From: CAJCBL01 sp035298965
GTDB lineage: Bacteria; Verrucomicrobiota; Verrucomicrobiia; Opitutales; Opitutaceae
Length of the DNA stretch: 51,012 bases
Direction: 5' to 3'
Assembly: GCA_035298965.1 (NCBI GenBank)
Contig: DATGXO010000080.1
Span: 1-51,012, forward strand
Shown here piece by piece: positions 25,177-34,088 of the stretch. Numbering within the stretch: the stretch's first letter is position 1; each line of letters opens with the position of its first letter. The position numbers were made by a program, and so were the translations under genes. The notes below the pieces were generated by a model, which ran no database searches, was not told the DNA's origin, and was given only the letters and a program-made list of their open reading frames with translations.

Positions 25177-27030
25177 TCAGGCTTCCACCGCGGCGCGGCT
25201 GCGCCAGAGGTGGGGCGGGAGACAACCGAGGCCGATGATGGCGAGTTGCGAGGCCCAGAACGCGCACAGCCAGAAGAACGCGGAGTCCATGAAACCGTAG
25301 CTGTGGAGGCCCACGCCGAGCATGTTCACGCCGAACCAGGAGGCGGCGGTGATGCAGTTGCCGAAGATAGCGAGGTTCATGAAGCCGCGCGGGCCGACGA
25401 GCTTGCCCCAGCGCGCGTGGAGGATGACGGCGTTCCAGAGCACGATCACGAGCGCGCCGTTCTCCTTCGGATCCCAGCCCCAGAAACGGCCCCACGACTG
25501 GTCGGCCCAGATGCCGCCGAGCACGGTGCCGACGAGGCTGAAAAGCGTCGCGAAACAGACGGCGCCGTAGGTCATGCGGAGGAGCGCTTGCGCGGTGTCA
25601 GAGTCGAGCGAGCGCGAGAGGGTGCCGCGCAGGACGAACAGCAGCGCGAGCACGCCGGCCACGAAGCATGCGCCGTATCCCATCGTTATGGTGACAACGT
25701 GGGTCGCCAACCAGAAGTTGTCGTCGAGCACGGCGCGCATCATTTCCATCGTGTCGCCGCTGAACTGGAGGTGATGGGCGACGAGGAGCGTGACGAAACC
25801 GAGCACGCCCGCGACGACGTTGCCGATCGAGTTGCGGAAGAATCGCTCGAGCAGCAGCGCCAGACCCGAGCCGACCCAGCCGACGAAGAGCGCGGAAGAG
25901 TAGAGGTTCGTGACGGGCGGGCGGCTCTCGATGTACATGCGCGCGACAATACCGGCGGTGGTGAGGAGCCAGGCAACGATGCCGACCCAAAGCGCGGAGC
26001 GTGCGAGCACATCGGGCCAGGCGAGCCACGAGACGAAGCCGAGGAGAGCGACGAGCACGTAGAGCGCGGCGGCCCAGTAGAAGGGCTCCGCGTGGTTGAA
26101 GCGGAACTCGAGACCGGTGCGCGGGAGGCGCGGATCGTCGCGGCCGACGAGGTGTTCGCCGAGCGCGGTGACGGCGCGGTTGAACAGCTCCGGGTCGCCT
26201 GCGCGCCAGGCGCTGCCGAGCGCGGCGTAGTCGCGCACGGGCTGGGGCAAGCGGCTGGTGGCGAAGGCGGCGAGCAGGGCGTCGCCGAAGTTCGACCACG
26301 CATTGTGGTCGGTGATGGCGGGCGGCGGCGGGATGGCGAGCATCGAGGCGCGGCCGCTCAGGAGCTGGAATTTGTTGAGGAAGCCGGCGAGTTCCTTGAC
26401 GAGGGCTTCGTCGGCGGATTTGCCGGCCATCTTCGCCTCGGTGGCGGCGAGCGCCTCGGGGAGGATCTGCTCGAAGCGGATGATCTCGGCGGCGAAGTCG
26501 GCGCTCTCGGGGAGTTGCAGGCTGTAGCGCAGGCCGAGGTAGGTGTGGAGGCGGTTGCGCAGCTTGAGGACCTCGCGCTCGTAGGCGTTCTGCTCGGGGG
26601 GCTCGAGTTGGGCGGCGCGCTCGGCCTGCTGGTCGAGGTCGTCGAGGTGTGGGGCGAGTTGCGCGAAGGAGAAACGCACGCCGCCGGCGCCGTCGTCGGG
26701 CGAGAGGCGGAGGAGGGCGAGGACCTCGTTATTGTCGATTCGGAAGACCTGGTAGGTGTCGGCGAGCGCAGGCTTGAAGAGCGCGTCGAGCAGCCATTGG
26801 TTCGGCGTGAGCGAACGGCCGTCGGGCGTCTTCACGCGCTGGCGGTTCTGGATGAGCAGCAGCGAGGTGCGGGCGACGGTGTCGAGGGGTTTGAGGCGGC
26901 CGCCGACGAGGACGGGGAGCCGGCCGAAACCCTGGGTGTCGAACGCGTCACGGTTTTTCGGCAACACGAGCGTGACGGCGACGCAGAGGAGGGCGACGAC
27001 ACCGGCGAGCAGAGGAAGGAAACGTTTCAT
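25177..27030 (-). CDS. ccsA: Cytochrome c maturation protein CcsA with large N-terminal periplasmic domain
   Basis: 617 residues. CcsA works with ResB/CcsB to carry heme across the membrane and attach it to apocytochromes c (System II). One N-terminal helix and a periplasmic region (about 30-320) precede a multi-helix domain. That domain contains the heme-handling WGRFWGWDPKEN motif and conserved His residues (AHHLQFSG, THVVTITMGYG, LHSYGF). The N-terminal extension, with GRLPVLVGGRLKPLDTVAR, is longer than in plain CcsA. It starts 12 bases after resB. Confidence 0.9.
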   Translation of the reverse strand: MKRFLPLLAGVVALLCVAVTLVLPKNRDAFDTQGFGRLPVLVGGRLKPLDTVARTSLLLIQNRQRVKTPDGRSLTPNQWLLDALFKPALADTYQVFRIDNNEVLALLRLSPDDGAGGVRFSFAQLAPHLDDLDQQAERAAQLEPPEQNAYEREVLKLRNRLHTYLGLRYSLQLPESADFAAEIIRFEQILPEALAATEAKMAGKSADEALVKELAGFLNKFQLLSGRASMLAIPPPPAITDHNAWSNFGDALLAAFATSRLPQPVRDYAALGSAWRAGDPELFNRAVTALGEHLVGRDDPRLPRTGLEFRFNHAEPFYWAAALYVLVALLGFVSWLAWPDVLARSALWVGIVAWLLTTAGIVARMYIESRPPVTNLYSSALFVGWVGSGLALLLERFFRNSIGNVVAGVLGFVTLLVAHHLQFSGDTMEMMRAVLDDNFWLATHVVTITMGYGACFVAGVLALLFVLRGTLSRSLDSDTAQALLRMTYGAVCFATLFSLVGTVLGGIWADQSWGRFWGWDPKENGALVIVLWNAVILHARWGKLVGPRGFMNLAIFGNCITAASWFGVNMLGVGLHSYGFMDSAFFWLCAFWASQLAIIGLGCLPPHLWRSRAAVEA

Positions 27031-27042
27031 CGGTGGCGCGGG

Positions 27043-28212
27043 TCAGGCGGTGGTGGCGGATGCGCGGCGGCGCTGGAGGAAGCCGGCGAGCGTGAGGATG
27101 AAATGGTGAACGAGGCCCAAGCCGGAGATGACGCAGGCGATGTAGGGCAGGAGCCAGCCGGGGTTGCGCACGACCTGAAGGATGGTCGTGCGGTCGTTGT
27201 TCTTGAATCCGGATTGGTAGAACGTGTAGCCGCCGTGGCGCAGCGGGTTGTTCATGTAGATGCGGACCTGGCGGTCCTCGGAGCCGTCGGCGGAGCGAAG
27301 GCGGACGCGGCTGGAGAAATTCCGCGGGATCTCGGTGCCCGGGTATTTGTCGTGGCGGAACTCAAGCAGCGAGAGCGAGAAATCGAAGTAGATGCGCGCG
27401 CGGCGGAGGATGACGGCGTAGGTGTGGCCGGCGGCGGTGAATGTCTGCGGGCGCTCGATGGCGAGCGTGGCGAGCAGGACGCCAACCGGGCCATCGGGCC
27501 CGCGGAACTCGACGAAGGCGGTGGGCGCATTCTCCTCGTTGGGGCGATAGGTCGGCTCGGAGGGTTGCACGACGATCTGCGGACCGAAGCCGAGGGTGGC
27601 GGGCGAGGCGGGGGCGTTGGGGGCGTCGCTCCGCATGAAGAAGTTGGCGTTCTCGTGGAACTGCAGCGGGAGGAGCGTGAGCGGGCAGCCGGGCAACGCG
27701 ACGGGCTCGCGACGAGCAAGGCGCGAGAGCGGCACGGCCCAGACCTGATCGAAGGCGGGATCGGTGACATCGATCACCGCGAGTTCGCGCTCGAAGGAGG
27801 CCTCGGCGTAATTCTTCGTGTCGCCGGTGTCCAAAGTCAGGTGACTCTCGATGGCGAGCAGGCCGGTGAGCAGTTCGCCGACGAGCAGGAGGATGATGCC
27901 GAAGTGGGTGAGGTGGAGGCCGAGGTTGCGCCAGGTGAGGTTGAAGCGGAGGAACTGGGCGCAGAGCAGGTTGATCAACAGCGTGCCGCCGATGAGGTAA
28001 CCGCCGGGGAAGAACGGGATCGAGACGCCGGTGCCCGGGAGCTGTTGGACGACGACGAAGGATCGGAAGTATTTCGCCTGCACGGCCCAGATGCCGAGGT
28101 GGACCTGGTCGAGGGTCGCGATGACGACCAGGACCATGCCGAGCACGAGCAGGACGACGGTGATGCGCAACGAAGCGAGGCGCTCGACGAGAGTACGGAG
28201 GAGGGCGCGCAT
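27043..28212 (-). CDS. resB: Cytochrome c maturation protein ResB/CcsB
   Basis: 389 residues. Membrane helices lie near residues 16-36, 65-85 and 98-118 and at the C-terminus (about 350-372), with a large periplasmic domain between. The start LASLRITVVLLVLGMVLVVIA and the late NNPLRHGGYTFYQSGF are typical of ResB. It partners the downstream CcsA. It follows the lipoprotein gene by 4 bases, giving a three-gene operon. Confidence 0.9.
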   Translation of the reverse strand: MRALLRTLVERLASLRITVVLLVLGMVLVVIATLDQVHLGIWAVQAKYFRSFVVVQQLPGTGVSIPFFPGGYLIGGTLLINLLCAQFLRFNLTWRNLGLHLTHFGIILLLVGELLTGLLAIESHLTLDTGDTKNYAEASFERELAVIDVTDPAFDQVWAVPLSRLARREPVALPGCPLTLLPLQFHENANFFMRSDAPNAPASPATLGFGPQIVVQPSEPTYRPNEENAPTAFVEFRGPDGPVGVLLATLAIERPQTFTAAGHTYAVILRRARIYFDFSLSLLEFRHDKYPGTEIPRNFSSRVRLRSADGSEDRQVRIYMNNPLRHGGYTFYQSGFKNNDRTTILQVVRNPGWLLPYIACVISGLGLVHHFILTLAGFLQRRRASATTA

Positions 28213-28216
28213 GGCT

Positions 28217-28954
28217 TCAGGAGTGAACGGGTTGGACGGTGCGCAGGAAATCGAGGAACGCGGGCTTTTCGGCGGCGACGACGGCGTCGGGGCCGGAGAG
28301 TTTGAAGAACCACGCTTCCTCGCCGCGGTAGAGGATCGCGCCGAGCACGCGCGTGGCGCCGGCGCCGGTCTGGCCGAGCAGCTCGACCGTCACGAATTTC
28401 AGGCCGGCGGCGTTATCGAGTGAGGTCGTCTCGGCGGCAAGGTGTGCCTCGGCGAGCGGGGCGAGTCCGACTTGGCCGCGCCAGCGGTTGATGTTGGCGA
28501 GGAGCGGATTGCTGGCGGCGGGGAAGACGAAGATCGAGCAGTCGGCTTCGCCCGCGGCGTTCTTCGCGGTGAAGCTGCCTCGGCGCATCGCGCCGAGCGG
28601 TTTGACGACCCAGTGGTCGGGAGCGGCCCAGACGATGGAGTTGTTTGTCGCCGCAGCGGCGGCAGTCGGCGCTCCGGCGGCGGGGGGCATGGCACCTGAG
28701 CCGATGGGCGGATGGCCGGGCGGGAGCGCGGCGGTGTCGCCGGAATTTGGAGCTGGTGCCGCGCTGCCATCGAGCGGCGGATGGCCGGCGGGGAGTTCGC
28801 CGCCGGCGGTCTGCGCCGGGGGCATCTCCGCGGGCGGCAGTTTTTCCTTGGACGTGCGGTAGGTGCGCACCGGCTCTTCGCGACAGCCGGCGAGCACGAG
28901 GGCGAGCGCGGCGATGGTAGCGCCGACACTCCGTGGGGCTCGCAGAGAGATCAT
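28217..28954 (-). CDS. Lipoprotein with repeated GHPP motifs, upstream of resB-ccsA
   Basis: 245 residues. A signal peptide ends in the lipobox LAGC with Cys24. A Pro/Ala-rich region follows that contains two copies of a P-x-GHPP motif (ELPAGHPPL and ALPPGHPPI). The C-terminal domain (about 105-240) includes an IVWAAPDHWV start and a final FLDFLRTVQPV. It is the first gene of the operon, 4 bases before resB, so a role in heme delivery or cytochrome c maturation is plausible but not shown. I do not know a biochemical function for this family. Confidence 0.75.
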   Translation of the reverse strand: MISLRAPRSVGATIAALALVLAGCREEPVRTYRTSKEKLPPAEMPPAQTAGGELPAGHPPLDGSAAPAPNSGDTAALPPGHPPIGSGAMPPAAGAPTAAAAATNNSIVWAAPDHWVVKPLGAMRRGSFTAKNAAGEADCSIFVFPAASNPLLANINRWRGQVGLAPLAEAHLAAETTSLDNAAGLKFVTVELLGQTGAGATRVLGAILYRGEEAWFFKLSGPDAVVAAEKPAFLDFLRTVQPVHS

Positions 28955-29092
28955 GAGTGGACGCCCAGTAAGTGGCGCGAGGGGGAGATTTCAACCGGCA
29001 AGCGCGCGGGGCGGGGATCAGTAGCTGGTTGGCGGCGAGTGGCGGGTGAGAAGAAGCGTGCTTGGGTCGGAGGCGCGAAACATCGCGGAAAC

Positions 29093-29125
29093 GAAAAGGC
29101 CGGAGCGCACGAGGCGGCTCCGGCC
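29093..29125 (-). terminator. Rho-independent terminator of ychF
   Basis: On the minus strand GGCCGGAGC pairs with GCTCCGGCC (arms 29117-29125 and 29098-29106), followed by TTTTCG. It lies 27 bases after the ychF stop. Confidence 0.75.
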
Positions 29126-29152
29126 GGGAAAGCGGACGCGCGTGGCGCGGGC

Positions 29153-30256
29153 TTAGTTGGCGAAACGGAAGAGGGCGACGTCGCCGTCCTGGAAGACGTA
29201 TTCCTTGCCTTCGAGGCGGTACTTGCCGGCGTCGCGCGCGGCGGCGACGGAGCCGAGTTTGGTGAGGTCGTCGTACGAGACGATCTCGGCCTTGATGAAG
29301 CCCTTCTCGAAATCGGTGTGGATCACGCCGGCGGCCTGCGGGGCTTTCCAGCCCTTCTGGATTGTCCAGCAGCGCACTTCCTTTTCGCCGGCGGTGAAAT
29401 AGGTCTGGAGGCCGAGGAGGGCGTAGGTGGCCTTGATGAGCGCGGAGACGCCGGAGTCGTCGACGCCAAGATCCTTGAGGAAGGCCTTCGCGTCTTCGGG
29501 CGGGAGGTCGATGAGCTCGGCCTCGATTTTGGCGCTGATCGGGACGTAGGCGGCGTCGTGGTGATGGGCGACGTAGTCGGCGACCTTGCGGACGAACGGA
29601 TTCTGCTCGGCCGTGGCGAGGTCGGACTCGGCGACGTTGCAGGCGAAGAGGACGGGCTTGGCCGTGAGAAGCTGGAAGAGCTTCATCAGATTCTTCTCGT
29701 CGTCGGTCGCGTCGAGGACGTTGGCGGTCTTGCCGGAGTTGAGGTGCGGCTCGAGTTTCTGGAGTAGCGCCATCTCGGCCTGCGCCTCCTTGTCGCCGGA
29801 CTTGGCCTTTTTCTGCGTCTTTTCGATGCGCTTCTGGATGGCGTCGAGATCGGCGAGCACGAGTTCGGTGGTGATGACCTCGATGTCGCGCACGGGATCG
29901 ACACCGCCCATGGTGTGGACGACATCGCTGTCCTCGAAGCAACGCACGACCTGCACGATGGCGTCGACTTCGCGGATGTTGGCGAGGAACTGGTTGCCGA
30001 GGCCTTCGCCCTTGCTGGCGCCGGCGACGAGACCGGCGATGTCGACGAACTCGATGGCGGCCGGGACGACGACGCTGGTCTTCGCGATGGCCTTGAGCAC
30101 GTAGGCGCGCTCGTCGGGCACGATGACGACGCCGACGTTCGGATCGATCGTGCAGAACGGGTAGTTGGCCGCCTCGGCCTTGCGGGAGCGAGTGAGGGCG
30201 TTGAAGAGGGTGGACTTGCCAACGTTGGGCAAACCGACGATGCCGGCTTTGAGCAT
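29153..30256 (-). CDS. ychF: YchF/OLA1-type ATPase
   Basis: 367 residues from the ATG beginning MLKAGIVGLPNVGKST; the open frame upstream is non-family sequence. YchF is a ribosome-associated nucleotide hydrolase of the Obg group. The P-loop is GLPNVGKS (8-15). The G3 region DIAGLVAGASKGEGLG and a G4 motif NVAE in place of NKxD mark the ATP-preferring YchF/OLA1 branch. A C-terminal TGS-like domain (about 280-367) ends in QDGDVALFRFAN. Confidence 0.95.
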   Translation of the reverse strand: MLKAGIVGLPNVGKSTLFNALTRSRKAEAANYPFCTIDPNVGVVIVPDERAYVLKAIAKTSVVVPAAIEFVDIAGLVAGASKGEGLGNQFLANIREVDAIVQVVRCFEDSDVVHTMGGVDPVRDIEVITTELVLADLDAIQKRIEKTQKKAKSGDKEAQAEMALLQKLEPHLNSGKTANVLDATDDEKNLMKLFQLLTAKPVLFACNVAESDLATAEQNPFVRKVADYVAHHHDAAYVPISAKIEAELIDLPPEDAKAFLKDLGVDDSGVSALIKATYALLGLQTYFTAGEKEVRCWTIQKGWKAPQAAGVIHTDFEKGFIKAEIVSYDDLTKLGSVAAARDAGKYRLEGKEYVFQDGDVALFRFAN

Positions 30257-30373
30257 AAAGAGCGCGGACTGCACTCGTCGGGATGTGGCTTGACAAGAGG
30301 ATTCTTCGCCGGCGAACTCGCCGACTCTTTTCTTCGAAAACACGTCCGAAACGTCCGCCCCCTTTCCACTAGT

Positions 30374-30640
30374 ATGGCACTGAAAATCCGTCTGACCCGC
30401 GTCGGCTCGACGCACAACCCGATCTATCGCGTGGCCGTGGCCGAAGCGCGTTCCCGCCGCGATGGCGCCGCCGTCGAGCAGATCGGGCACTACAATCCCC
30501 GCGCCAAGGGCGCGCAGCTGACGCTCGACGTCGCCCGTTACGAGCACTGGATCCAAGCCGGTGCCAAGCCGTCTGATACGGTCAACGGCCTCTACAAGCG
30601 CGCGAAGCGCGCCGCGGCGGCGACGACCGCGGCGGCCTGA
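30374..30640 (+). CDS. rpsP: Ribosomal protein bS16
   Basis: 88 residues. MALKIRLTRVGSTHNPIYRVAVAEARSRRDG is the standard bS16 start in composition and position, with GHYNP near residue 40. An Ala-rich tail ends the protein. It is the first gene of an rpsP-trmD-rplS set. A TTGACA sequence at 30290-30295 could be a -35 element, but I see no clear -10. Confidence 0.95.
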   Translation: MALKIRLTRVGSTHNPIYRVAVAEARSRRDGAAVEQIGHYNPRAKGAQLTLDVARYEHWIQAGAKPSDTVNGLYKRAKRAAAATTAAA

Positions 30641-30667
30641 GCGCTTCGCCCGCCGAAAGTTTCCGAG

Positions 30668-30700
30668 ATCGCCGCGCCTGAACAGGCCGGCGATTTCGTG
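30668..30700 (+). terminator. Hairpin between rpsP and trmD, attenuator-like
   Basis: ATCGCCG/CGGCGAT (30668-30674, 30688-30694) and GCCTG/CAGGC (30676-30680, 30683-30687) stack into one stem with a 2-base loop, followed by TTTCGTGTTT. It sits where rimM lies in most bacteria. It could partly terminate transcription after rpsP. Confidence 0.5.
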
Positions 30701-30758
30701 TTTCTACGAGCGGCGACCACCGCCGCTTTCTCCACCCGATCGCGTTTCTCCGCGCGCC

Positions 30759-31436
30759 ATGCGCATCGACATTCTCACGCTCTTCCCGCCCATGCTCGAC
30801 GGCTTCCTGTCCGAGAGCATCATCGGACGCGCGCTCGAGGCAAAATTGGCGACGATCAACGTCCGCAACTTGCGCGACTGGACGACCGACAAGCACAAGA
30901 CGACCGACGACCGGCCGTTTGGCGGCGGCGCCGGGATGGTGCTCAAGCCCGAGCCGATCTACGCCGCGATGGAAGAGTTGGCCACGCCCGGATGCCGACG
31001 CATCTATCTCACGCCCGACGGTGTCCCGCTCACGCAGAAGCTCGTCGTCGAGCTCGCGCAGATTCCGCACCTGATTTTGCTCAGCGGACACTACGAGGGA
31101 GTCGACCAGCGCGCGCGCGACGGCGTGATCGATCAGGAGATCAGTATCGGTGATTACGTGCTCACGAACGGCACGATCGCGGCCGCCGTTTTGGTCGACG
31201 CCATCGTGCGCAACATCCCGGGCGTGCTCGGGGATGAAAACTCATTGACGCACGAATCCTTCAACAACAACTTGCTCGATTTTCCTCAGTTCACACGTCC
31301 CGCGGAGTTTCGCGGCATGGTCGTTCCGGACGTCCTTCTCTCCGGCAATCATGCGGCAATCGAGCGGTGGCGACACGAGATGAGGCTCGCGAAAACCACC
31401 AAAGTCCGACCCGATTTACTCAGGAACAAGTCATGA
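30759..31436 (+). CDS. trmD: tRNA (guanine-37-N1) methyltransferase TrmD
   Basis: 225 residues from ATG (MRIDILTLFPPM). TrmD methylates G37 of tRNAs reading CNN codons and so prevents frameshifting. The SPOUT trefoil-knot motifs are present: GGGAGMVLKPEPIY, LSGHYEGVDQR, EISIGDYVLTNG and IPGVLGDENS. The TGA overlaps the rplS ATG by 4 bp. Confidence 0.95.
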   Translation: MRIDILTLFPPMLDGFLSESIIGRALEAKLATINVRNLRDWTTDKHKTTDDRPFGGGAGMVLKPEPIYAAMEELATPGCRRIYLTPDGVPLTQKLVVELAQIPHLILLSGHYEGVDQRARDGVIDQEISIGDYVLTNGTIAAAVLVDAIVRNIPGVLGDENSLTHESFNNNLLDFPQFTRPAEFRGMVVPDVLLSGNHAAIERWRHEMRLAKTTKVRPDLLRNKS

Positions 31437-31828
31437 ATCCCATCATCAAGGAAATCACGGCGCCGCAGCTGAAGAACGATATCCCGGCCTTCAAGGTCGG
31501 CGACGGCGTCCGCGTCCATACCAAGGTCCGTGAGGGCGACAAAGAGCGCATTCAGGTGTACTCCGGCATCGTCATCGCCCGCAAAGGTCACGGCATCCAC
31601 GAGACCTTCACCGTCCGCCGCATTTCCTATGGCGAGGGTGTCGAGCGCGTGTTCCCGGTGAACTCGCCGATGATCGAGAAGATCGAGATCGAGCGCGAGT
31701 CCCAGCCGATGCGCGCCCGCCTCTACTACCTGCGCGACCGCGTGGGCAAGAAGGCCGTCCAGGTTAAGGAGAAGCGTCTCGTCGAAGCGATGGGAGCCGC
31801 TCCGGCCGAGACTCCGGCTCAGGCCTGA
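31433..31828 (+). CDS. rplS: Ribosomal protein bL19
   Basis: 131 residues from the ATG overlapping the trmD stop. The core FKVGDGVRVHTKVREGDKER and the IEKIEIERE and LYYLRDRVGKKA segments are characteristic. A short Ala/Pro-rich tail extends beyond the usual end (about 115 residues). A terminator follows. Confidence 0.95.
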   Translation: MNPIIKEITAPQLKNDIPAFKVGDGVRVHTKVREGDKERIQVYSGIVIARKGHGIHETFTVRRISYGEGVERVFPVNSPMIEKIEIERESQPMRARLYYLRDRVGKKAVQVKEKRLVEAMGAAPAETPAQA

Positions 31829-31851
31829 GCAAGCTTCCATAACGTTTTCCC

Positions 31852-31885
31852 GAGGCGGACCCACGTGGTCCGCCTCTTTGTTTTT
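31852..31885 (+). terminator. Rho-independent terminator of rplS
   Basis: GAGGCGGACC (31852-31861) pairs with GGTCCGCCTC (31867-31876) over a 5-base loop, followed by TTTGTTTTT. It lies 24 bases after the rplS stop. Confidence 0.88.
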
Positions 31886-32015
31886 GCTGCGCGCGTTTGC
31901 GGAGACGGCCGCGGTCGCCATGTCCGACAGTTAGCGCACCCGTACCTATTTCGTGTTCCGGTTTTTCCTTCCATCCGTCGCATTTCCACCGGTAGCGTCG
32001 GCCCTTCTTACACCC

Positions 32016-34004
32016 ATGCCTCTCAACGTCGAAGTCCTCGCCAAAGCCAGCAACATCGCCCGCGGTCTCGCCATCGACGCGGTCCACAAGTGCAGCTCCG
32101 GCCACCTCGGCCTGCCGCTCGGCGCCGCCGAGATCGGCGCCGCCCTCTACGGCCATACGTTGGCCCACAATCCCGCCGAGCCACGCTGGCTCAACCGCGA
32201 CCGGTTCGTGCTCTCCGCCGGCCACGGTTCGATGTTCCTCTACAGCTGGCTCCACCTCAGCGGTTACGATCTGCCGCTCGAAGAGCTGAAGAATTTCCGC
32301 CAACTCCACTCCAAGACACCCGGCCACCCGGAGTTCCACGAGACGCCCGGCGTCGAGTGCACGACCGGACCGCTCGGCCAGGGCATCGCCAACGCGGTCG
32401 GCATGGCGCTCGCCGGCCAGATGGCCGCGGCGCGTTTCAATACCGTCGAGCATCCGATCTTCGACTACCACGTGCTCGCGCTTGCGGGTGACGGCTGCAT
32501 GCAGGAGGGCGTCGCCCTCGAGGCGGTCTCGTTCGCCGGCCACCAGAAGCTGGACAACCTCGTCCTCATCTACGACTCGAACGACGTCACCCTCGATGCG
32601 ATGGCCGACAAGTCGCAGAGCGACAACGCCGCGGCGCGCTTCAAGGCGCTTGGTTGGGACGTGCAGACGATCGACGGCCACGATCTGGTCGCGATCGTCA
32701 AGGCGGTGAACAAGGCCAAGAAGGCCAAGACCGGCCGCCCGCAGCTGATCATCGCGAAGACGGTGATCGGCAAGGGTATCGCCGAAGTGCAAGGCACCCC
32801 GAAGGGCCACGGCGAGGGCGGGGCGAAATTCGCCGACGCCGCCCGCGCCGGCCTCGGCCTCCCGGCCGACCAACATTTCTTCGTGAGCGACGACGTGACC
32901 GGGTACTTCGCCGAGCACAAGAAGCGGCTCGCCCGTCTCCATAAAAAATGGACCAAGACCTTCGCCGCCTGGCAGGCCGCCAACCCGGAAAAGGCCGCGT
33001 TGCTCGCCAGCGCGACGCAAGCGACCTCCGCCGAGGAGTTGCTCGCGAAGATCCCGGCGTTCCCGCTCGACGCCAAGCTCGCCACCCGCGCCGCCGGCAA
33101 GGACGTGCTCCAGCCCGTCGCCGCCGCGCTCCCGCTCTTCATCTCCGGCAGCGCCGACCTCTACGGCTCGACGCTCAACTACATCGCGACCGACAAGGAT
33201 TTCGACCCGGCGAACCGCGCCGCGCGCAACATCCGCTATGGCATCCGCGAGCACGCGATGGCCGCAATCAACAACGGCATCGCCTACGATGGGCTGTTCC
33301 GCACCTCGTGCGCGACGTTCCTCGTGTTCGCCGACTACTCGCGTCCGTCGATGCGTCTGGCCGCACTCGCGAAGTTGCCGGTCACCTACATCTACACCCA
33401 CGACTCGATCGGCGTGGGCGAGGACGGCCCCACGCACCAGCCGGTGGAAACGGTCTCCGGCCTGCGCGTGATCCCGAATCTCGATGTGATCCGCCCCGCG
33501 GATCCGGAGGAAACGGCCGGAGCGTTTGCCGCCGCCGCCACACGCAACGATGGGCCCACGCTGCTGGCGCTCACCCGTCAGGCGGTGCCGATGCTCAACG
33601 ACATCCCTGTGCAGACCCGCCGCGAAGGCGTGCTCCGCGGTGCTTACATCGCCGTGAAGGAGACCGCTCCGCTCACCCACATCCTCCTCGCTGCGGGCAG
33701 TGAAGTGCAGCTCGCCGTGGCCGCCGCCAAGCAGCTCGGCGCCGGCGCGCGCGTCGTCTCGGTGCCCAGCTTCGAACGCTTCAACCGCCAGTCGGCCGAA
33801 TACAAGGCCGAGGTGCTGCCGAACGAGTGCCGCAAACGCGTCGCCATCGAGGCGGGCGTGACCGGGCTCTGGCACCAGTACGTCGGCCTCGACGGCAAGG
33901 TGATCGGCATCGACCGTTTCGGCATCAGCGCGCCGGGCGGCACGGTGTTCAAGGAACTCGGCATCACGACCGAGGCTGTGGTCGCCGCAGCCAACGCACT
34001 CTGA
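32016..34004 (+). CDS. tkt: Transketolase
   Basis: 662 residues from ATG (MPLNVEVLAKASNIARG). It transfers two-carbon units between sugar phosphates with thiamine diphosphate in the non-oxidative pentose phosphate pathway. Motifs include SSGHLGLPLGAAEIG near residue 28, the cofactor segment LAGDGCMQEG...LIYDSND (about 160-190), IREHAMAAINNG and THDSIGVGEDGPTHQPVE. The length is normal for bacterial transketolases. It is monocistronic, with a terminator on each side. Confidence 0.95.
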   Translation: MPLNVEVLAKASNIARGLAIDAVHKCSSGHLGLPLGAAEIGAALYGHTLAHNPAEPRWLNRDRFVLSAGHGSMFLYSWLHLSGYDLPLEELKNFRQLHSKTPGHPEFHETPGVECTTGPLGQGIANAVGMALAGQMAAARFNTVEHPIFDYHVLALAGDGCMQEGVALEAVSFAGHQKLDNLVLIYDSNDVTLDAMADKSQSDNAAARFKALGWDVQTIDGHDLVAIVKAVNKAKKAKTGRPQLIIAKTVIGKGIAEVQGTPKGHGEGGAKFADAARAGLGLPADQHFFVSDDVTGYFAEHKKRLARLHKKWTKTFAAWQAANPEKAALLASATQATSAEELLAKIPAFPLDAKLATRAAGKDVLQPVAAALPLFISGSADLYGSTLNYIATDKDFDPANRAARNIRYGIREHAMAAINNGIAYDGLFRTSCATFLVFADYSRPSMRLAALAKLPVTYIYTHDSIGVGEDGPTHQPVETVSGLRVIPNLDVIRPADPEETAGAFAAAATRNDGPTLLALTRQAVPMLNDIPVQTRREGVLRGAYIAVKETAPLTHILLAAGSEVQLAVAAAKQLGAGARVVSVPSFERFNRQSAEYKAEVLPNECRKRVAIEAGVTGLWHQYVGLDGKVIGIDRFGISAPGGTVFKELGITTEAVVAAANAL

Positions 34005-34036
34005 GCGTCCGGGCGCAATCGCTTCTGGAAAACAAA

Positions 34037-34067
34037 GGCCGCGGGCTTCGGTGCCCGCGGCCTTTTT
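34037..34067 (+). terminator. Terminator between tkt and the convergent metalloprotease gene
   Basis: GGCCGCGGGC (34037-34046) pairs with GCCCGCGGCC (34053-34062), followed by TTTTT. On the minus strand the stem is followed by TTTGTT, so it can serve both convergent genes. Confidence 0.88.
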
Positions 34068-34088
34068 CGTCGATCGAGGAAGGTGATC

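Noticed and set aside
25210..28305. A 1031-codon open frame on the plus strand
   Set aside because: It runs antisense to ccsA, resB and the lipoprotein, all of which have clear family motifs. The translation is a low-complexity Glu/Arg/Gly/Val mix typical of high-GC shadow frames.
31764..33875. A 703-codon minus-strand frame
   Set aside because: It is antisense to transketolase, with low-complexity translation.
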